This document shows, piece after piece, positions 31,417 through 42,199 of a stretch of DNA of 64,000 nucleotides. A program made the translations under genes and the position numbers. A model generated the notes under the pieces. It saw nothing but the letters and a program-made list of their open reading frames with translations. It did no database searches and was not told the DNA's origin. This DNA comes from Balanoglossus misakiensis (taxonomy: Eukaryota > Hemichordata). Where the stretch lies: the NCBI GenBank assembly GCA_040954595.2, contig CM082598.2:8246001-8310000 (forward strand), read 5' to 3'. Within the stretch, counting starts at the first letter, position 1. The number at the start of each line of letters is the position of its first letter.

Positions 31417-31958
31417 TATAGAAAAGATTTTCCAAATGCCAAAAAGTAGCCATTTTAAAACTTTTATTCAAGGAAATTATTACTTTACTTTTAAGGTGAA
31501 TTTTATTGTCAATTACCATTTCAAATGATTTAGAATATCATGCATTATTGAGAGAGGATATACGAATTTCCGTGACACTTGAAACACCTGTTTAATCAAA
31601 CAAAAAAGTTATTGATTTTTCTATTGGCAGAACAGAGACTGGCCACCCCAGTTAGTCATTGTTTGATTTTTAAAATTTTCACTCTAATTTCTCAATGTAC
31701 TTTTCCTGGATAAAAATAAATAAATGTATATGTACTTCATATAATTGTTAGTATCTAAAACAGAACAAGTTATTAAATGGGCAACTTTCGATGATACAAA
31801 TCGTGGAGAATAGTGGTTAAAAATTGTACTGTAAGATCTGACATGTTATTGATCTCACTCATTTCTCTTCCATCCATATCAGGAGACAGTTCCCCATCCC
31901 CTTCTAGATTCAACAAACCGGAAAAATACTCCTCCCAATTGACCATCTCTATATCACT

Positions 31959-32230
31959 TTTAAGGATGTACGCGCAGAACATAAACCGGAAAACTGCGCG
32001 CACCCATATTCCCATAGGATTACATTCATATTCGCTAAAAATCAAACTTGTACTATTGTCATTTTCACGAAATTTTACGCATAGCTCAGTCAAGTTAATA
32101 TATATTCATTGGTCAAATAAAATATAAGGGTCACCGAGCTCAATTTCGAGATAAATGTCGTAAAAAATGCCCATAGACAATGTGTAAAATGCTGAGTCAG
32201 CAGTTTGTTTTCTATAATCGAAGTCATAGC
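31959..32230 (+). repeat. dispersed repeat family C, 3'-truncated copy
   Basis: It begins 'ttaaggatgtacgcgcagaa' exactly like the element at 43226 and stays similar for about 250 bp (for example tcattttcacgaaatt, attggtcaaataaaatata, aatgcccatagacaa), then loses similarity. No right terminal repeat was found. Confidence 0.75.
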
Positions 32231-32389
32231 TCTGTATTTCATAGACAAGCACGGTGAGTTTCTCAGTCTGTTTGTTCATAAACCTGGTATATTTTTCTTT
32301 TCAGAGCTTAGAGTAATCGTTTCTCACTTGTCAGTAATGATCATGATCAGCTGGGCTCAGCGAAGCTCTGAATTTATTCAACCAATAGA

Positions 32390-33666
32390 ATTTGAGCTTC
32401 CTTTTTACAACAGACTCATTATCATACCAATGACCATCTGTGCGTCCACATTGATTGGGCATTCCTGGCGGTTCAAACATATTACATTCTTTTCCCGTCT
32501 CTTCAAGCACAGCTGTAAGATTATCGACTACGTCGTTTACATGTAAATTAACCAACGATAAAACATGTTGAATTTTGTCTCTGCCATACACTGTTGAAAA
32601 TAAATTTCTGAAAGATGCTCGTTCTTCTTGCTTGCACCTGTACTTTCCAATATTACCTGGCATTCTTGACTCGGACAGGACATGCGGCTGTACAACATTA
32701 CATTTAAATGGACAAAGTCTCTCTCGCTGCCTTTTTTCCCCCATTAATTATGTTTCATACAATACACAGTTTATGTTATTCTACATGTGTATATGTAGTG
32801 AATGAACGCTCAAGCACAGACAACTTCCATCCCGCTTGTAGATACGAGAGTGAAAAATCACGCCAAAATGAATAATTGGTCTCTACCATCTATTCATATT
32901 GGGCGAGGTTCTACTCTCTTATCATACAAGCAGGATGGAAGTTGTGTGTGATTGAACTTCCATTCACTACATATTCACATGTACATTAACATAAACGGTA
33001 TCTTGTATCAAACATAATTGATGGAAAAGGGCAGCAAGAGAAAGTCTTTGTCCGTTTAAGATTACATATCAACGGAAAATTGTCAGATCCAAAAACTGTT
33101 GGGATTTCAAACCGAGTGATATACAGAAACAATCTTGTTGAAATACAACAATAATTCACTGTACTTCTACCTCTGTTTGCTATACAAGTAAAGTTACCAT
33201 CCTCCTCTCCGGGAACTCTCTCATTTAAAAAAAATGAACAGAAAGTGTACAACACAATGATTTCAAACTTAGACCGAATTTTTTTAGTTTTATCTTTTGA
33301 CTGTCGTGGGATTGTATAGTGAGACTTTCCCTCTCTGAGACCTCTCGCCGCAACAGAAGTAATTTTGCATGTATGCCTTAAGTGGGATATTGTGGTATAG
33401 GATAACGTTACATCGTACCTGAATTCGATACAATGTGCTGATGGCGTAAACATGCAACGAAACTCGATGCTTTATTCTTCTGTGCGGCACGCGAATTCTA
33501 TCAGCCATCTGGTGCGTGCACAGCTCAACTCACATTCGCGTTTGGTATCTTCACTAACAACCATCCACTCCCTTGCAATTGTCACGAGATTTGCTCGACA
33601 TTTCCGCAGTTTACACGTCTCCCAAGATATATCTAATGCCAACATCAATAAAAGACTTGGACACAC
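32390..33666 (-). CDS. possible Ig-like gene fragments
   Basis: Several minus-strand pieces look coding: CKLRKCRANLVTIAREWMVV and RECELSCARTRWLIEFACRT (33640-33480), SIEFRCMFTPSAHCIEF to donor GTACGA near 33420, VPGEEDGNFTCIANRG to donor GTAGAA near 33175 (an Ig-type 'D.G.ftC.A.n' strand), and SESRMPGNIGKYRCKQEERA (near 32670). The 33420 donor and 33215 acceptor agree in phase 2. However, an in-frame TAA lies near 33475, no complete Ig domain can be assembled, and the middle (32700-33065) is an imperfect palindrome. It could be a decayed or only partly recognised Ig-superfamily gene. Confidence 0.3.
32700..33065. repeat. imperfect palindrome
   Basis: Arms 'ggacaaagtctctctcgctgcc...ttaattatgtttcatacaa...acatgtgtatatgtagtgaatg...acttccatcccgcttgtag' (32705-32843) and their approximate reverse complement (32925-33050) surround a centre near 32880. 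The arms are perhaps 80% similar, so this is an old inverted duplication. Confidence 0.7.
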
Positions 33667-33860
33667 CCCTTTGTCTATATATGGGAATATACAAATTAGA
33701 AGTATTGTATTCCTTTAAATTCAGTACTACATTCTTGGTTTCCGACGATTAAACAAGCATGCTTCTTCCAAAATATATCTAATAAAAACATCAATAAAAG
33801 ACTTAGACACACCTTGTTTACCATATATGGGATTATTTAAATTAGAGGTTGATTATTCTT
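33620..33860 (+). repeat. direct duplication of about 100 bp
   Basis: The block 'atatatctaatgccaacatcaataaaagacttggacacaccc...atatatggga' at about 33625-33700 recurs at about 33772-33845 as 'atatatctaataaaaacatcaataaaagacttagacacacc...atatatggga'. Confidence 0.7.
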
Positions 33861-33863
33861 TTA

Positions 33864-33935
33864 CCCCTTTCACCACTATGGTCCAGTCCAAACCAGTTGT
33901 TTTCCGTGGGAAGGTTGGACTTCTATAGAGGGTTC
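33864..33935 (+). repeat. short dispersed repeat, copy 2
   Basis: 'acccctttcaccactatggtccagtccaaacc...ttgttttccgtggg' resembles 19073-19140. Confidence 0.4.
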
Positions 33936-34111
33936 TGGGCTTGAAAGGGTTAAATTCAACACATGTAGTACTCTAGAGGCAATTGTACATAAAGTCGATC
34001 GAAAAAACATGACGCCTATTGTATGATGGAATAATCTTGTGCGCACATGAGAGAAGCGGTTTTAAAGGCGTGGATATACCACTTCACACACGTCACTATA
34101 TTCGCTCAACA

Positions 34112-34193
34112 ATGGAACAACTACATCGATGGCTGTGCTACTTTAGTATTGTATCCGTGGTAATTTTCTCACATACCGAGGTTACAGTGAACG
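34112..34193 (+). CDS. lectin-like gene, exon 1: signal peptide
   Basis: It starts at ATG 34112 and encodes MEQLHRWLCYFSIVSVVIFS, then HTEVTVN, a typical secretory signal with a hydrophobic core and a small residue near the cut. The donor after 34193 is GTATTG; it leaves in phase 1, matching exon 2. Confidence 0.75.
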
Positions 34194-37100
34194 GTATTGT
34201 AGACAATTTTCATGTTTTCCACTTTAATGTATTCCTGATGGTAATCTCAGTATTAGAGTAGCAGTGTTTTACAACTTCATTATCTTGCCATAAACACGTC
34301 GTTTCGAGCAAAGTGACATTGATCACAAATCATAACAGTTTTGAATTCTGTTATTAAATGTCAAAATATACGTTCAATCTATGTACCATCAGTTGCCAAC
34401 ACACTATAAATACTTGAAGTTAATGTAGACAATACACGTTTTTAAAGTAACGTGCACATTCTAGTTCAGATTTAGAACTGTACTGCCAACACAAGATCTT
34501 AATCATGTTTGTAAATGTCATGTGTTTCAGCCCAAGAGCTTATATCCCTGATCGAAAATGAGTTGAAACTTTCCAACTATGAAACAACGTGGCTGGAAGC
34601 AAAAAGAGCATGTGAGCAGGACAGTGGGCATCTGTTGAGGTTTTACGACCAAGAGACCATGAATATAGTTGTCAGCTTTATAGCGTTATTGGTTTGGCCA
34701 GGTGATGTCCTACCACATTCCGCCGGTAAAGAGTAATAGAGTACCCAACTTTGTCATTACTGCTTGTTCATACGAACGATGTCTTCTCACTCAGAAGTAT
34801 AATTGTTGTAATAATCAACAGGACTTTTAAAGTAAACAAATCTACATGTATTACTCAACGTTCAACATGCTTTTCCTCTTTGCAATGATTTACAGTCTTC
34901 GTTTGGATCGACGCCAATGATAGAGAGACTAATGGTCACTTTGTTCACTCAGACGGTTCGAGTATAGATAGAAGTATCGCAGTAATGAATTTGGTGTTTG
35001 GAACAGACACCAACTACGGTGCACATTGTGGTGTAATATGGTAATGTTGTTTTAATTTTAAAGGGGTCTGACCTGACCTGCGTGTTGTGCGATTTATATT
35101 TGCAACGAGATCTCTATTGGCGAGGCCTTTGATGTAGAACGGCTAATATGACAGAACCCCACGACCAGATGGATCAAGCGCGGTATTTGAACGAGTGCTG
35201 GTGGTGTATTCTGTTGCAGCACGATCTCGCCATCGGGTTCTGTTATTATTACATATGATACTCCCATTTTAGACGAAATCATCGAAAACACCACAAGAAC
35301 ACTATCCAAAAATTAAAGAAACGAGATCAGGCAACGATATTGGTTGTTTCGTGGACAGGCCACACTACAATTATATCACAATTTTTATAGGTTAGTTACA
35401 CCACACTCCCATCTTTCATTGGACAATGTTGTTTACTAGTCATACGACTAGTGGCACCCAGAAATGTATACATCGTCATGCCAGAGGAACATACATTATA
35501 TAACGACATAACACGATAATTGAAAAGATTCCTACAACACAACCTGAATAACCTGTCATAAAAATCAGCAAGTAACTTAGCACAACGACTGCGACTTTCA
35601 CAGATGTCTGCATCAGTATGTCGCAAACAGGAAACTGCAAGTGTCAGATGAAGAAACGGGGTGTAAACGTAAACGGCAGCACATATGTAATATTATATTA
35701 TGAGGTTATTACGAAAATACCGCAAAGTATGCACGAGGACATTAGCGCTGAGTATCGCCCGACGCGTAGCGGAGGGCGATGCGCTGCGCTAATGTCCGAG
35801 TGCATACTTTGCGGTATTTTCGTAATAACCTTATTATTATACATCTTACATCTCCGTTAGTTCTTGTGTTGCATGTTACTTGGCTTTCAAAACGCCAAAA
35901 ATGCCGATACAATCGATCGAAAACCGCTCAGTTGACTCAGTGAGCAGCCATCTTTGTTTTTTGTTTACGTGTGCGCACGTGCGTTGGAGTGGGGGCGCCT
36001 TGAAACCGTCCGCATAGCAACGCATACCTGTACACGGTGAGTTGGGGTGCCTTGAAACCTAAAACTTATTTAACGCGCGTTCCGTACGTACCGTTCCGTA
36101 CGGCTTTTTATTGCACGCCAAAATATATTGTTCTCGGCACTAGATGTATAATAATATAGCTTTATCAATACCAGTGAATTTTGTCACGTCATAGCTATAC
36201 ATTATTACTTATAATGTATCGTGTTATTCGATGGACGCGCGACGCGCCCAAGAACCAGTGGACGTGTACAATTTCCGACTGAATAACGGAGGATTTCGAA
36301 CAATGCGAACATTTTAAGGGGTAAAAAAAGAAATGCAAACATAAACAGAATAAAAACGGCGATATTTATTAATTTCCAAACCTGACCTCGACTGGCGATT
36401 TGTTTATTTTTTTCTTCCTACTGCGTCGGTACATGTCGTTTGCTCTTGAATCACGCGCAGTCAACATGGCTCGCTCACGCACGTAAAGCAAACCTCTCGA
36501 TGATGCTGGATTTAACATTCGTTCACCATACATACCGTGTACCATGTACCAAGCAGTCATGTCAACGAAGCTATACGTAAAAAAATTATGCCGCAAGTGT
36601 CACTGTCATGTTGTCTACGTGGTACGGAAGGTCGATCGAGGGCGAGTTTGTTTATGTATTGCAACCTTCGAAGCGCCCGTATACGTGAACTTTCCTGAGA
36701 ACGGAAACGAATTCAAATATTCCTCGAGTCCTCACCAAGATTACACAAAAATCGAAACTGTTTCAGATATATTTCAGCAGAACCCTTAAATGAATTTTCA
36801 CACGCGTTAATAAACCTTCATTATTTATTTCCTGATGTTTGAATATGATACTAGAAATGTACAGTACACTGATACACGGCGATCAGGTGACCTTTTGTTT
36901 ACGCGTACGCCATCTGTTCTCGATCTCCGTGTCCGAGTCTGAATTGTTCGCACCTATAGTTGTTGAAGTTTGCAAATTCACTGGCATTGACAAAACTATA
37001 AAATAATGAGAATAATGAACGCCCCAAAGACCCATAATGGACGAAAGCACACATTGTGCGTCATAATGTATGAGGCGAAGCCGAATACATTATGGAGCAC

Positions 37101-40100
37101 AATGTGTGCTTGAGTCCATTATGGGTCTTTGGGGCGTACATTATTCTCTAAATAGCAATAAAACACCCCCAGCCATGGTATACCACTCGATTTTGACCAG
37201 TTCAACTCCATATACGTACTCGCTATCGCTTCAGCGTATATGTCGTGAACTGGTCAACATCTCGTGGTATACCATGGCTGGGGGTGTGTTATTGCTTAAA
37301 TAATAATTGCCAATAATGAGACTAACTAAAGTGTTAATGTTATTTTAGTCTCAATCTCAAATCGCTGAAGGATGCCATGTAGTTGACGAATCAGCAGACG
37401 GCTTAAAGTTGTGTTCAAAAACATCAGTTCGTACACACATCTTTGCATTCTCCTGTATGTGTGTATAATGATATATTCCACCTGGTTTAATGATATAGGA
37501 GTTCTACTTTGTGGAGTGACTGGGATTGTGACGATAGGAAACTTTTTATGTGCCAGTATAAGAACAGACTTGCTCACTCAAGTTCATGTAAGTGATATTA
37601 TTGGACTGATAAAAGATGAAAGACTATATTTTATATTCGTGTATACATGAATTTTAGTGTTTTCCGAGACGGGCAGATATGACAGGCGTGGCATTTTGCG
37701 GGTCATTTTTTTGTTCAAAATGTTTAAACTTACATTTTGATGGCAAATGTTTATTTTGTAGAGTGTTTCAGCGTGGTGTTACTTAAAACATCTCTCCATA
37801 TATAACACATTAAATCGAATAGCCCTGGCGCTGACATTGCCAAAGTACATTCTTTAGGCTGTAGGTGACTGCCATACGTAGCAAACTAGTAGGTCAACAG
37901 AGATCTTTGTGAACATGCGCGACAACGTAGATACACAATACACCTATTCCGATAATACAGCAATGTGCACACTTCGCATACTGTTACTATACCTATTTAA
38001 AACAAAGGTGAATGAATAGTATTATTCTCCTTCTTACATCTTTGTCAGTGTTTCTTGATAGAGTCAATGACGAATACAAGGTATCAAGATTCATCGCAAG
38101 CTCCCAATACGCATATGAATACTGCTTGAATGATGGAGGGGCTTTACTACGAGTACCTGACCAACAGACATTCGAATATGTTGCAAACATGGTTAGCACA
38201 GTTGACAACAGTCTTGGGATACCCTTAAGTAAGTATCGGCAACATCATATTGTCAGACATGGCAGTTTTTAGGGGTTATTACACTTATTTTGGTCGATAA
38301 CGCGTCGTATTCGAGTGATGTCCGTAGCTCGTTGCGGATTTAATTTTGAAATTCAAGAAAACGGGATTTGAAAACAGGTAAAAAACAACATGCCTTACTA
38401 AAAAAAAACGGTTATCCATTCCACTTTTTGTTGCATCCACTATAAACTAAACCTATCACCAGCAAGAAGTCATAGTTGTCCGGCCTGACATCAATTCTAT
38501 TTTTTACGTCAATAAAGGTTTTCTGTATAGAGTATTGTGGATAGATGGTATGCATTTGCATACAGAGGATAAATGGACGCACTATGATGGGACACCACTG
38601 ACTTACTTACCATGGGCGGACCCCCAGCCATACGGTAGCCCTTGGAGAACTTGTATTCGAGCGGATTTGTAATTATTTATTTGTCTTCAGCAAACCATGT
38701 TTCCCTAGCAGAATATTGGTGAATGTAACACCATCACAATTAGACACTCCAACGCACAGTATCCACAGTAAAAAGTTTCGTCTGGATAAGGTGTACTGCT
38801 ATGTTAACTAGAAAATGTACAGTGACTGCGCGTCCGTGATCTGTTGTCTCCATCTATAACTAGAGCACATCTGTGCATAAAGTTAATTATTATACACCTA
38901 CTGCTGTAACCTATGGAGTTCCGTAATACAATAATTCGCGGTATCACCGTACAATAATTATTCAAATGAGGACGCGGAGTCCCATAACCCACAGGGTTAT
39001 GGGACTCCGCGTCCTCGGACTGGTGATCAATGTAAACAATGATGATATTAACCCTACTCTGACGAAAATTTATATAAAAAGTACACAGCCGTTATTAAAC
39101 AAAATTATTGGTGACCCAAGATGCGAAATAAGTCAAAATCCACGCTGAAATTTCAGTCGAAGGAATCTGTGAACGAACAGGCGAGCGCGTTCATTTCAGC
39201 GCAAGCAGCGTAGAACGTCGCGCGCGAGACGTCGGCAGCTCGACACTAGCATCACCTGATGCGCGAGGTCAAGGCGCGTTCGATATGCAAATTACATCAT
39301 GGAGGCGATAGAAAAATAGAAAGTCCGATAGCCGCCTATTTATTCTTTATCGTTCATCAAGGACGTCCGGAAAAGGTGTATAATAATAAGGTTATTCACA
39401 AAATACCGGGATTTATGTCCTCGTACATCGTACGCTTCGGTATTGTCCTCGACGCTGCGCGTCTCGGACAATACCTGCGCTGCACGATGTACTCGGACAT
39501 AAATCCCGGTATTTTGTGAATAACCTTATAGTAAGGATGTGTAGCTTAGGCCGACGAACATCTTATGCGTATGTGCGTACTTTCGTATGTACAAACCATA
39601 CGTCCAACCCAAATGTTCTGCAAAGTTTGCCTTTGGCACATTCAAATAGTTGGCTGCATCCGCATCCTTTCTTATTGCATGGGCGCCGAATATGAGACTT
39701 TAGATTTGTCCCTTCGTTTCATCCAATTTGTTGTCTGCTCCTGATCTCCAACACAGACTAGTCTCCGCCATCTTGTCTGTTGTTAGAACAGCATACTGCC
39801 CGAGTCTCTAGTTTGGCTCATGCGCATAAGGCGTTCGTCGCCCTTTAATGAAGCCTGAGGAATGTGACACAATTCAGATTCAGCTGATAACATGTTATAA
39901 TGATTTTTCCTGATAATCGTATTGAACAGTATTAGTAACGATTTTTATTGTAATTTTTTAGAGCCACAAAATTGTACACTTTGGATGATTGTCTACTTTA
40001 TCGAAGATTTGTCAGTCGATATGGTAGGTGTATATTTTATACTTTATCAAATCTTTCAACAGTACACCAGAGACTCCCATGCAAATTTGTTAAGCAATAC

Positions 40101-41333
40101 TTTTTGTATGAAGTAAAGACGAATGGCGACCTTTTAGGATTTTGGTCGGGTTTCTAATGTGTGCAGTTTCATTGTATTGCAAAGTTGTGGCGTAATCATT
40201 GTACCACGTTTGTTAATATGTTGAACTCTAAATAGATGTAACTTGAGTCACGAACGGTTGCGACATGCAAGTACTGAAATGTCGCCATCTCAGAAAAGAA
40301 CTTCATCGCCACTTCTTGTATTGGTTCTCTCTTGCGTGTCTAATAAAACCTTCGTCGCGAGAACGTTACATTATCCACATTACCGGCAGACAAAATAAGT
40401 GTAAACGTCCTCTAAAAATAAACGGGAAACCCGTTTTACTAAGAGGTGTATCCGATCTGCACCATCGATTTATTGCAGTTTGAATGAATGATGTTACCAG
40501 AAATTGCAATATTCAGCGTGGCAGTTTCTTGTCAGATATGGACCTAACAGACTTCAATGAATCACTTATACAAGCCGAAGTGAACATGGCGCCCTTTTGT
40601 GACCCAACGCCTCTTTGAATACCACTTATCCTAAACCAGTTATTTCTTGTGGGTTTTACATTACAGGTGAACCAGTGTCGAATACACCTGGGTATACAGA
40701 CCATGTTAGCTCTGATGTTACTGACACCAGTTCTTCAAAAATGTCAAGATATGTCACAGAAGATACAGGCGCTGATGCTAAATCTGAAACTAGAATGACT
40801 GAAACAGAATCCTCGTTAGAGTTAACTGTAATGCAGCGATACGAAACGACAGATAACGAAGTTCTGACAGACATCCCTGATGACAAGGGCACTGAGAGCG
40901 TGTCTGGTTTCATCTTGAAGGAAAACCCTACTGTAACGGCTGCAACTGTAGTGCATGGGACTGAACCAGACGTTGAGGGAGCCCACACTGATTCTGTCTC
41001 CATATCAACAGATACAATCGACGCCAGCATCTTCTCTCCTCATACTGCATGTAAAGGTCCACTGTGCCAACATTTCCCAAGCATTAGTGTTGTCGATGGC
41101 GATTCGAAAGTGCCCCACTGTAAGTATAGGCTCACTGTGCTTCACAATCACAATTGTAGAAACAAAACACAATCAAATAATATAAAATGAGACTGGGCGG
41201 CCTTAATATTTTTGAAACACCTGCATGATATCACTTCTTTATTTTGCCAGAGGTCCGTGTATCTTTCTTTCAAGGTTTTGTCTTCTGGCTGCATTTATGG
41301 TAGTCTGTGCTAGGCCACGCTGTGCTGCTGATG

Positions 41334-41387
<54 letters not shown>

Positions 41388-41768
41388 TTTTTGATTGGCC
41401 ATGTACCAGTCAATGGTAAAATATATTTGCCTAGTGATTTTATTGAATATATAGATGGTTATGCTCGCAAATATATAATACTGTATTTCATAAGTAACCT
41501 GAATGGATCCTGCCCACGTCACAAGTAACCAGAATGAATCCTGCCCACGCCTATAGCCCAAGGCCTCATATTCTGCACTTTAAGCTTTTTTACTATCATT
41601 TTTTTTTTCTTGACAGGTGACGAACTCGGTAACAATGACAACACTTTCATGGTTCTAGTCCTATGCTTTATCGCTGCATATCTGGCTGTGCATATTGTGT
41701 TGATCCTCGGGATTTCGCGTTTTGTAAGAAACCTAGACCCTGCTCCGAAGTTGCAAAATGACACATAG
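34112..41768 (+). CDS. type I membrane protein with two C-type-lectin-like domains
   Basis: Gene-level entry; nine exons are listed separately and all junction phases agree. Order: signal peptide (exon 1), C-type-lectin-like domain 1 (exons 2-4), domain 2 (exons 5-7), a Ser/Thr/Glu-rich stalk (exon 8), a transmembrane helix and a short basic tail (exon 9). Total about 480 residues. The two lectin domains share the same three-exon layout, consistent with duplication of a three-exon block. Domain 2 has PWADPQPYG where sugar-binding lectins carry EPN or QPD, and no WND is seen, so calcium-dependent sugar binding is doubtful; a recognition role at the cell surface is only inferred. Exon 4 is the weakest call. 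The gene appears intact: no in-frame stop in any exon and a polyadenylation signal about 145 bp after the stop codon. Confidence 0.8.
34531..34701 (+). CDS. lectin-like gene, exon 2: first part of CTLD 1
   Basis: Acceptor TGTTTCAG and donor GTGATG bound 171 nt, phase 1 to phase 1. It encodes NYETTWLEAKRACEQDSGHL, then LRFYDQETMNIVVSFI: the 'sW..A...C...gg.L' helix region of a C-type-lectin domain. Confidence 0.85.
34896..35032 (+). CDS. lectin-like gene, exon 3: middle of CTLD 1
   Basis: Acceptor GATTTACAG. It encodes VWIDANDRETNGHFVHSDGS, the 'WiG..d...g.f..sDG' core of the fold, and YGAHCG. The donor is taken as GTAATA after GGT (phase 0), which fits exon 4; GTGTAA (phase 1) and GTAATG (phase 2) lie within 10 nt and are alternatives. 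Confidence 0.75.
35703..36150 (+). repeat. dispersed repeat family B with intact hairpin
   Basis: The left end is a near-perfect palindrome (35703-35832): arms AGGTTATTACGAAAATACCG / CGGTATTTTCGTAATAACCT, with an inner stem built on 'gaggacattagcgc'/'gcgctaatgtccg'. The tail to about 36150 matches 18241-18560. It lies in the intron between exons 3 and 4 of the lectin-like gene. No coding capacity. Confidence 0.8.
37010..37146. repeat. palindromic (foldback) element 1 of adjacent pair
   Basis: Arms start GAATAATGAACGCCCCAAAG and pair with CTTTGGGGCGTACATTATTC over about 60 bp with few mismatches. The centre 'gtatgaggcgaagccgaatac' is itself a small inverted repeat. It is intronic to the lectin-like gene. 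Confidence 0.85.
37151..37300. repeat. palindromic (foldback) element 2 of adjacent pair
   Basis: Arms start AATAGCAATAAAACACCCCC and pair with GGGGGTGTGTTATTGCTTA across about 60 bp, with a centre 'ctcgctatcgcttcagcg'. It ends 48 bp before the acceptor of exon 4. The terminus resembles the unfinished element at the end of the window (TTAAGCAATAAC). Confidence 0.85.
37349..37454 (+). CDS. lectin-like gene, exon 4: end of CTLD 1
   Basis: Acceptor GTTATTTTAG and donor GTATGT bound 106 nt, phase 0 to phase 1, fitting exon 3 and exon 5. It encodes GCHVVDESADGLKLCSKTSV, then THIFAFS. The 'C...FaF' ending resembles the last strand of a lectin domain, but the usual W and final C are not in standard positions, so this is the least certain exon. 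Confidence 0.5.
38049..38232 (+). CDS. lectin-like gene, exon 5: first part of CTLD 2
   Basis: Acceptor CATCTTTGTCAG. It encodes EYKVSRFIASSQYAYEYC, then LNDGGALLRVPDQQTFEYVA. The donor is taken as GTATCG (phase 2) instead of GTAAGT four bases earlier (phase 1), because only phase 2 joins the next exon in frame. 184 nt. Confidence 0.8.
38531..38668 (+). CDS. lectin-like gene, exon 6: middle of CTLD 2
   Basis: Acceptor TTCTGTATAG and donor GTAATT bound 138 nt, phase 2 to phase 2. It encodes VLWIDGMHLHTEDKWTHYDG, then PLTYLPWADPQPYGSPWRTC, a clear C-type-lectin core. The long loop has DPQP in place of the EPN/QPD calcium motif. Confidence 0.85.
38968..39016. repeat. perfect short palindrome
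   Basis: A 23-bp arm GAGGACGCGGAGTCCCATAACCC is followed, after the 3-base loop ACA, by its exact reverse complement. It is intronic (between exons 6 and 7 of the lectin-like gene). If transcribed, it forms a 23-bp hairpin. Confidence 0.9.
39387..39538. repeat. palindromic (foldback) element
   Basis: Arms of about 65 bp begin TAAGGTTATTCACAAAATAC and end with the inverted counterpart ...GTATTTTGTGAATAACCTTA; the inner stem is 'cgggatttatgtcctcgtacatcg'/'cgatgtactcggacataaatcccg'. The terminus is shared with 35703-35832, but the inner stem is unrelated in sequence. It is intronic. Confidence 0.85.
39962..40023 (+). CDS. lectin-like gene, exon 7: end of CTLD 2
   Basis: Acceptor AATTTTTTAG and donor GTAGGT bound 62 nt, phase 2 to phase 1. 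It encodes ATKLYTLDDCLLYRRFVSRY, the final strand of the lectin fold ('w.d..C....rFvC'). This exon is too short to stand out as an open frame and was found from the phase of its neighbours. Confidence 0.75.
40667..41119 (+). CDS. lectin-like gene, exon 8: stalk
   Basis: Acceptor TACATTACAG and donor GTAAGT bound 453 nt, phase 1 to phase 1. It encodes 150 residues rich in Ser, Thr, Glu and Asp with few hydrophobics (for example SDVTDTSSSKMSRYVTEDTG), suggesting an extended, probably O-glycosylated stalk. Two cysteines occur near the end (ACKGPLC). Confidence 0.85.
41335..41388 (+). repeat. (TG)n microsatellite
   Basis: A run of TG dinucleotides of about 25 copies in the intron before exon 9 of the lectin-like gene. 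Confidence 0.95.
41617..41768 (+). CDS. lectin-like gene, exon 9: transmembrane helix and tail
   Basis: Acceptor TTTCTTGACAG after a T-rich tract; enters in phase 1. It encodes NDNTF, then MVLVLCFIAAYLAVHIVLIL (transmembrane) and GISRFVRNLDPAPKLQNDT before TAG at 41766-41768. The cytoplasmic tail is short and has no recognised signalling motif. Confidence 0.85.
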
Positions 41769-41911
41769 AATACTGTTCTGGCTTTGAGCTTTATCCATGT
41801 TATTGACTCAATGATCGAATGCAAAATATTATTTATGATTGCTAGTTAGGTTTTTCTTACAGTAAGCGCAACACTGTCGCTTTATTACATTTAATAATTA
41901 AGATTAAGCTA

Positions 41912-41921
41912 AATAAATAAA
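41912..41921 (+). promoter_or_regulatory. polyadenylation signal of the lectin-like gene
   Basis: Two overlapping AATAAA hexamers lie about 145 bp after the stop codon, in an AT-rich 3' flank. Confidence 0.7.
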
Positions 41922-42199
41922 GTCAGCATTTAAACCGTATTGGAATTGAATTGTAACTACATTTATTTTTGAACAAATGTGGCACAGGTGTATTAATTAT
42001 CGCAGGTTTCCAATGTCTTGAGGACATATTCACTATGGATCTAGGTAGTTATTATGTGCACATGCGTACATTCAACTACTGGAGGATATCTTTTTGGACT
42101 TACTGTAATACCTGTGCTGTATTGTGTTGTGTTTGTCTGTACAATGTGCCACATAAATGTGATAATTGATTGAATATATTTGGAATATGGATGGATATG

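Noticed and set aside
41225-41561. Frames with runs of Cys-Val or Thr-His
   Set aside because: They translate the TG dinucleotide repeat in an intron of the lectin-like gene.
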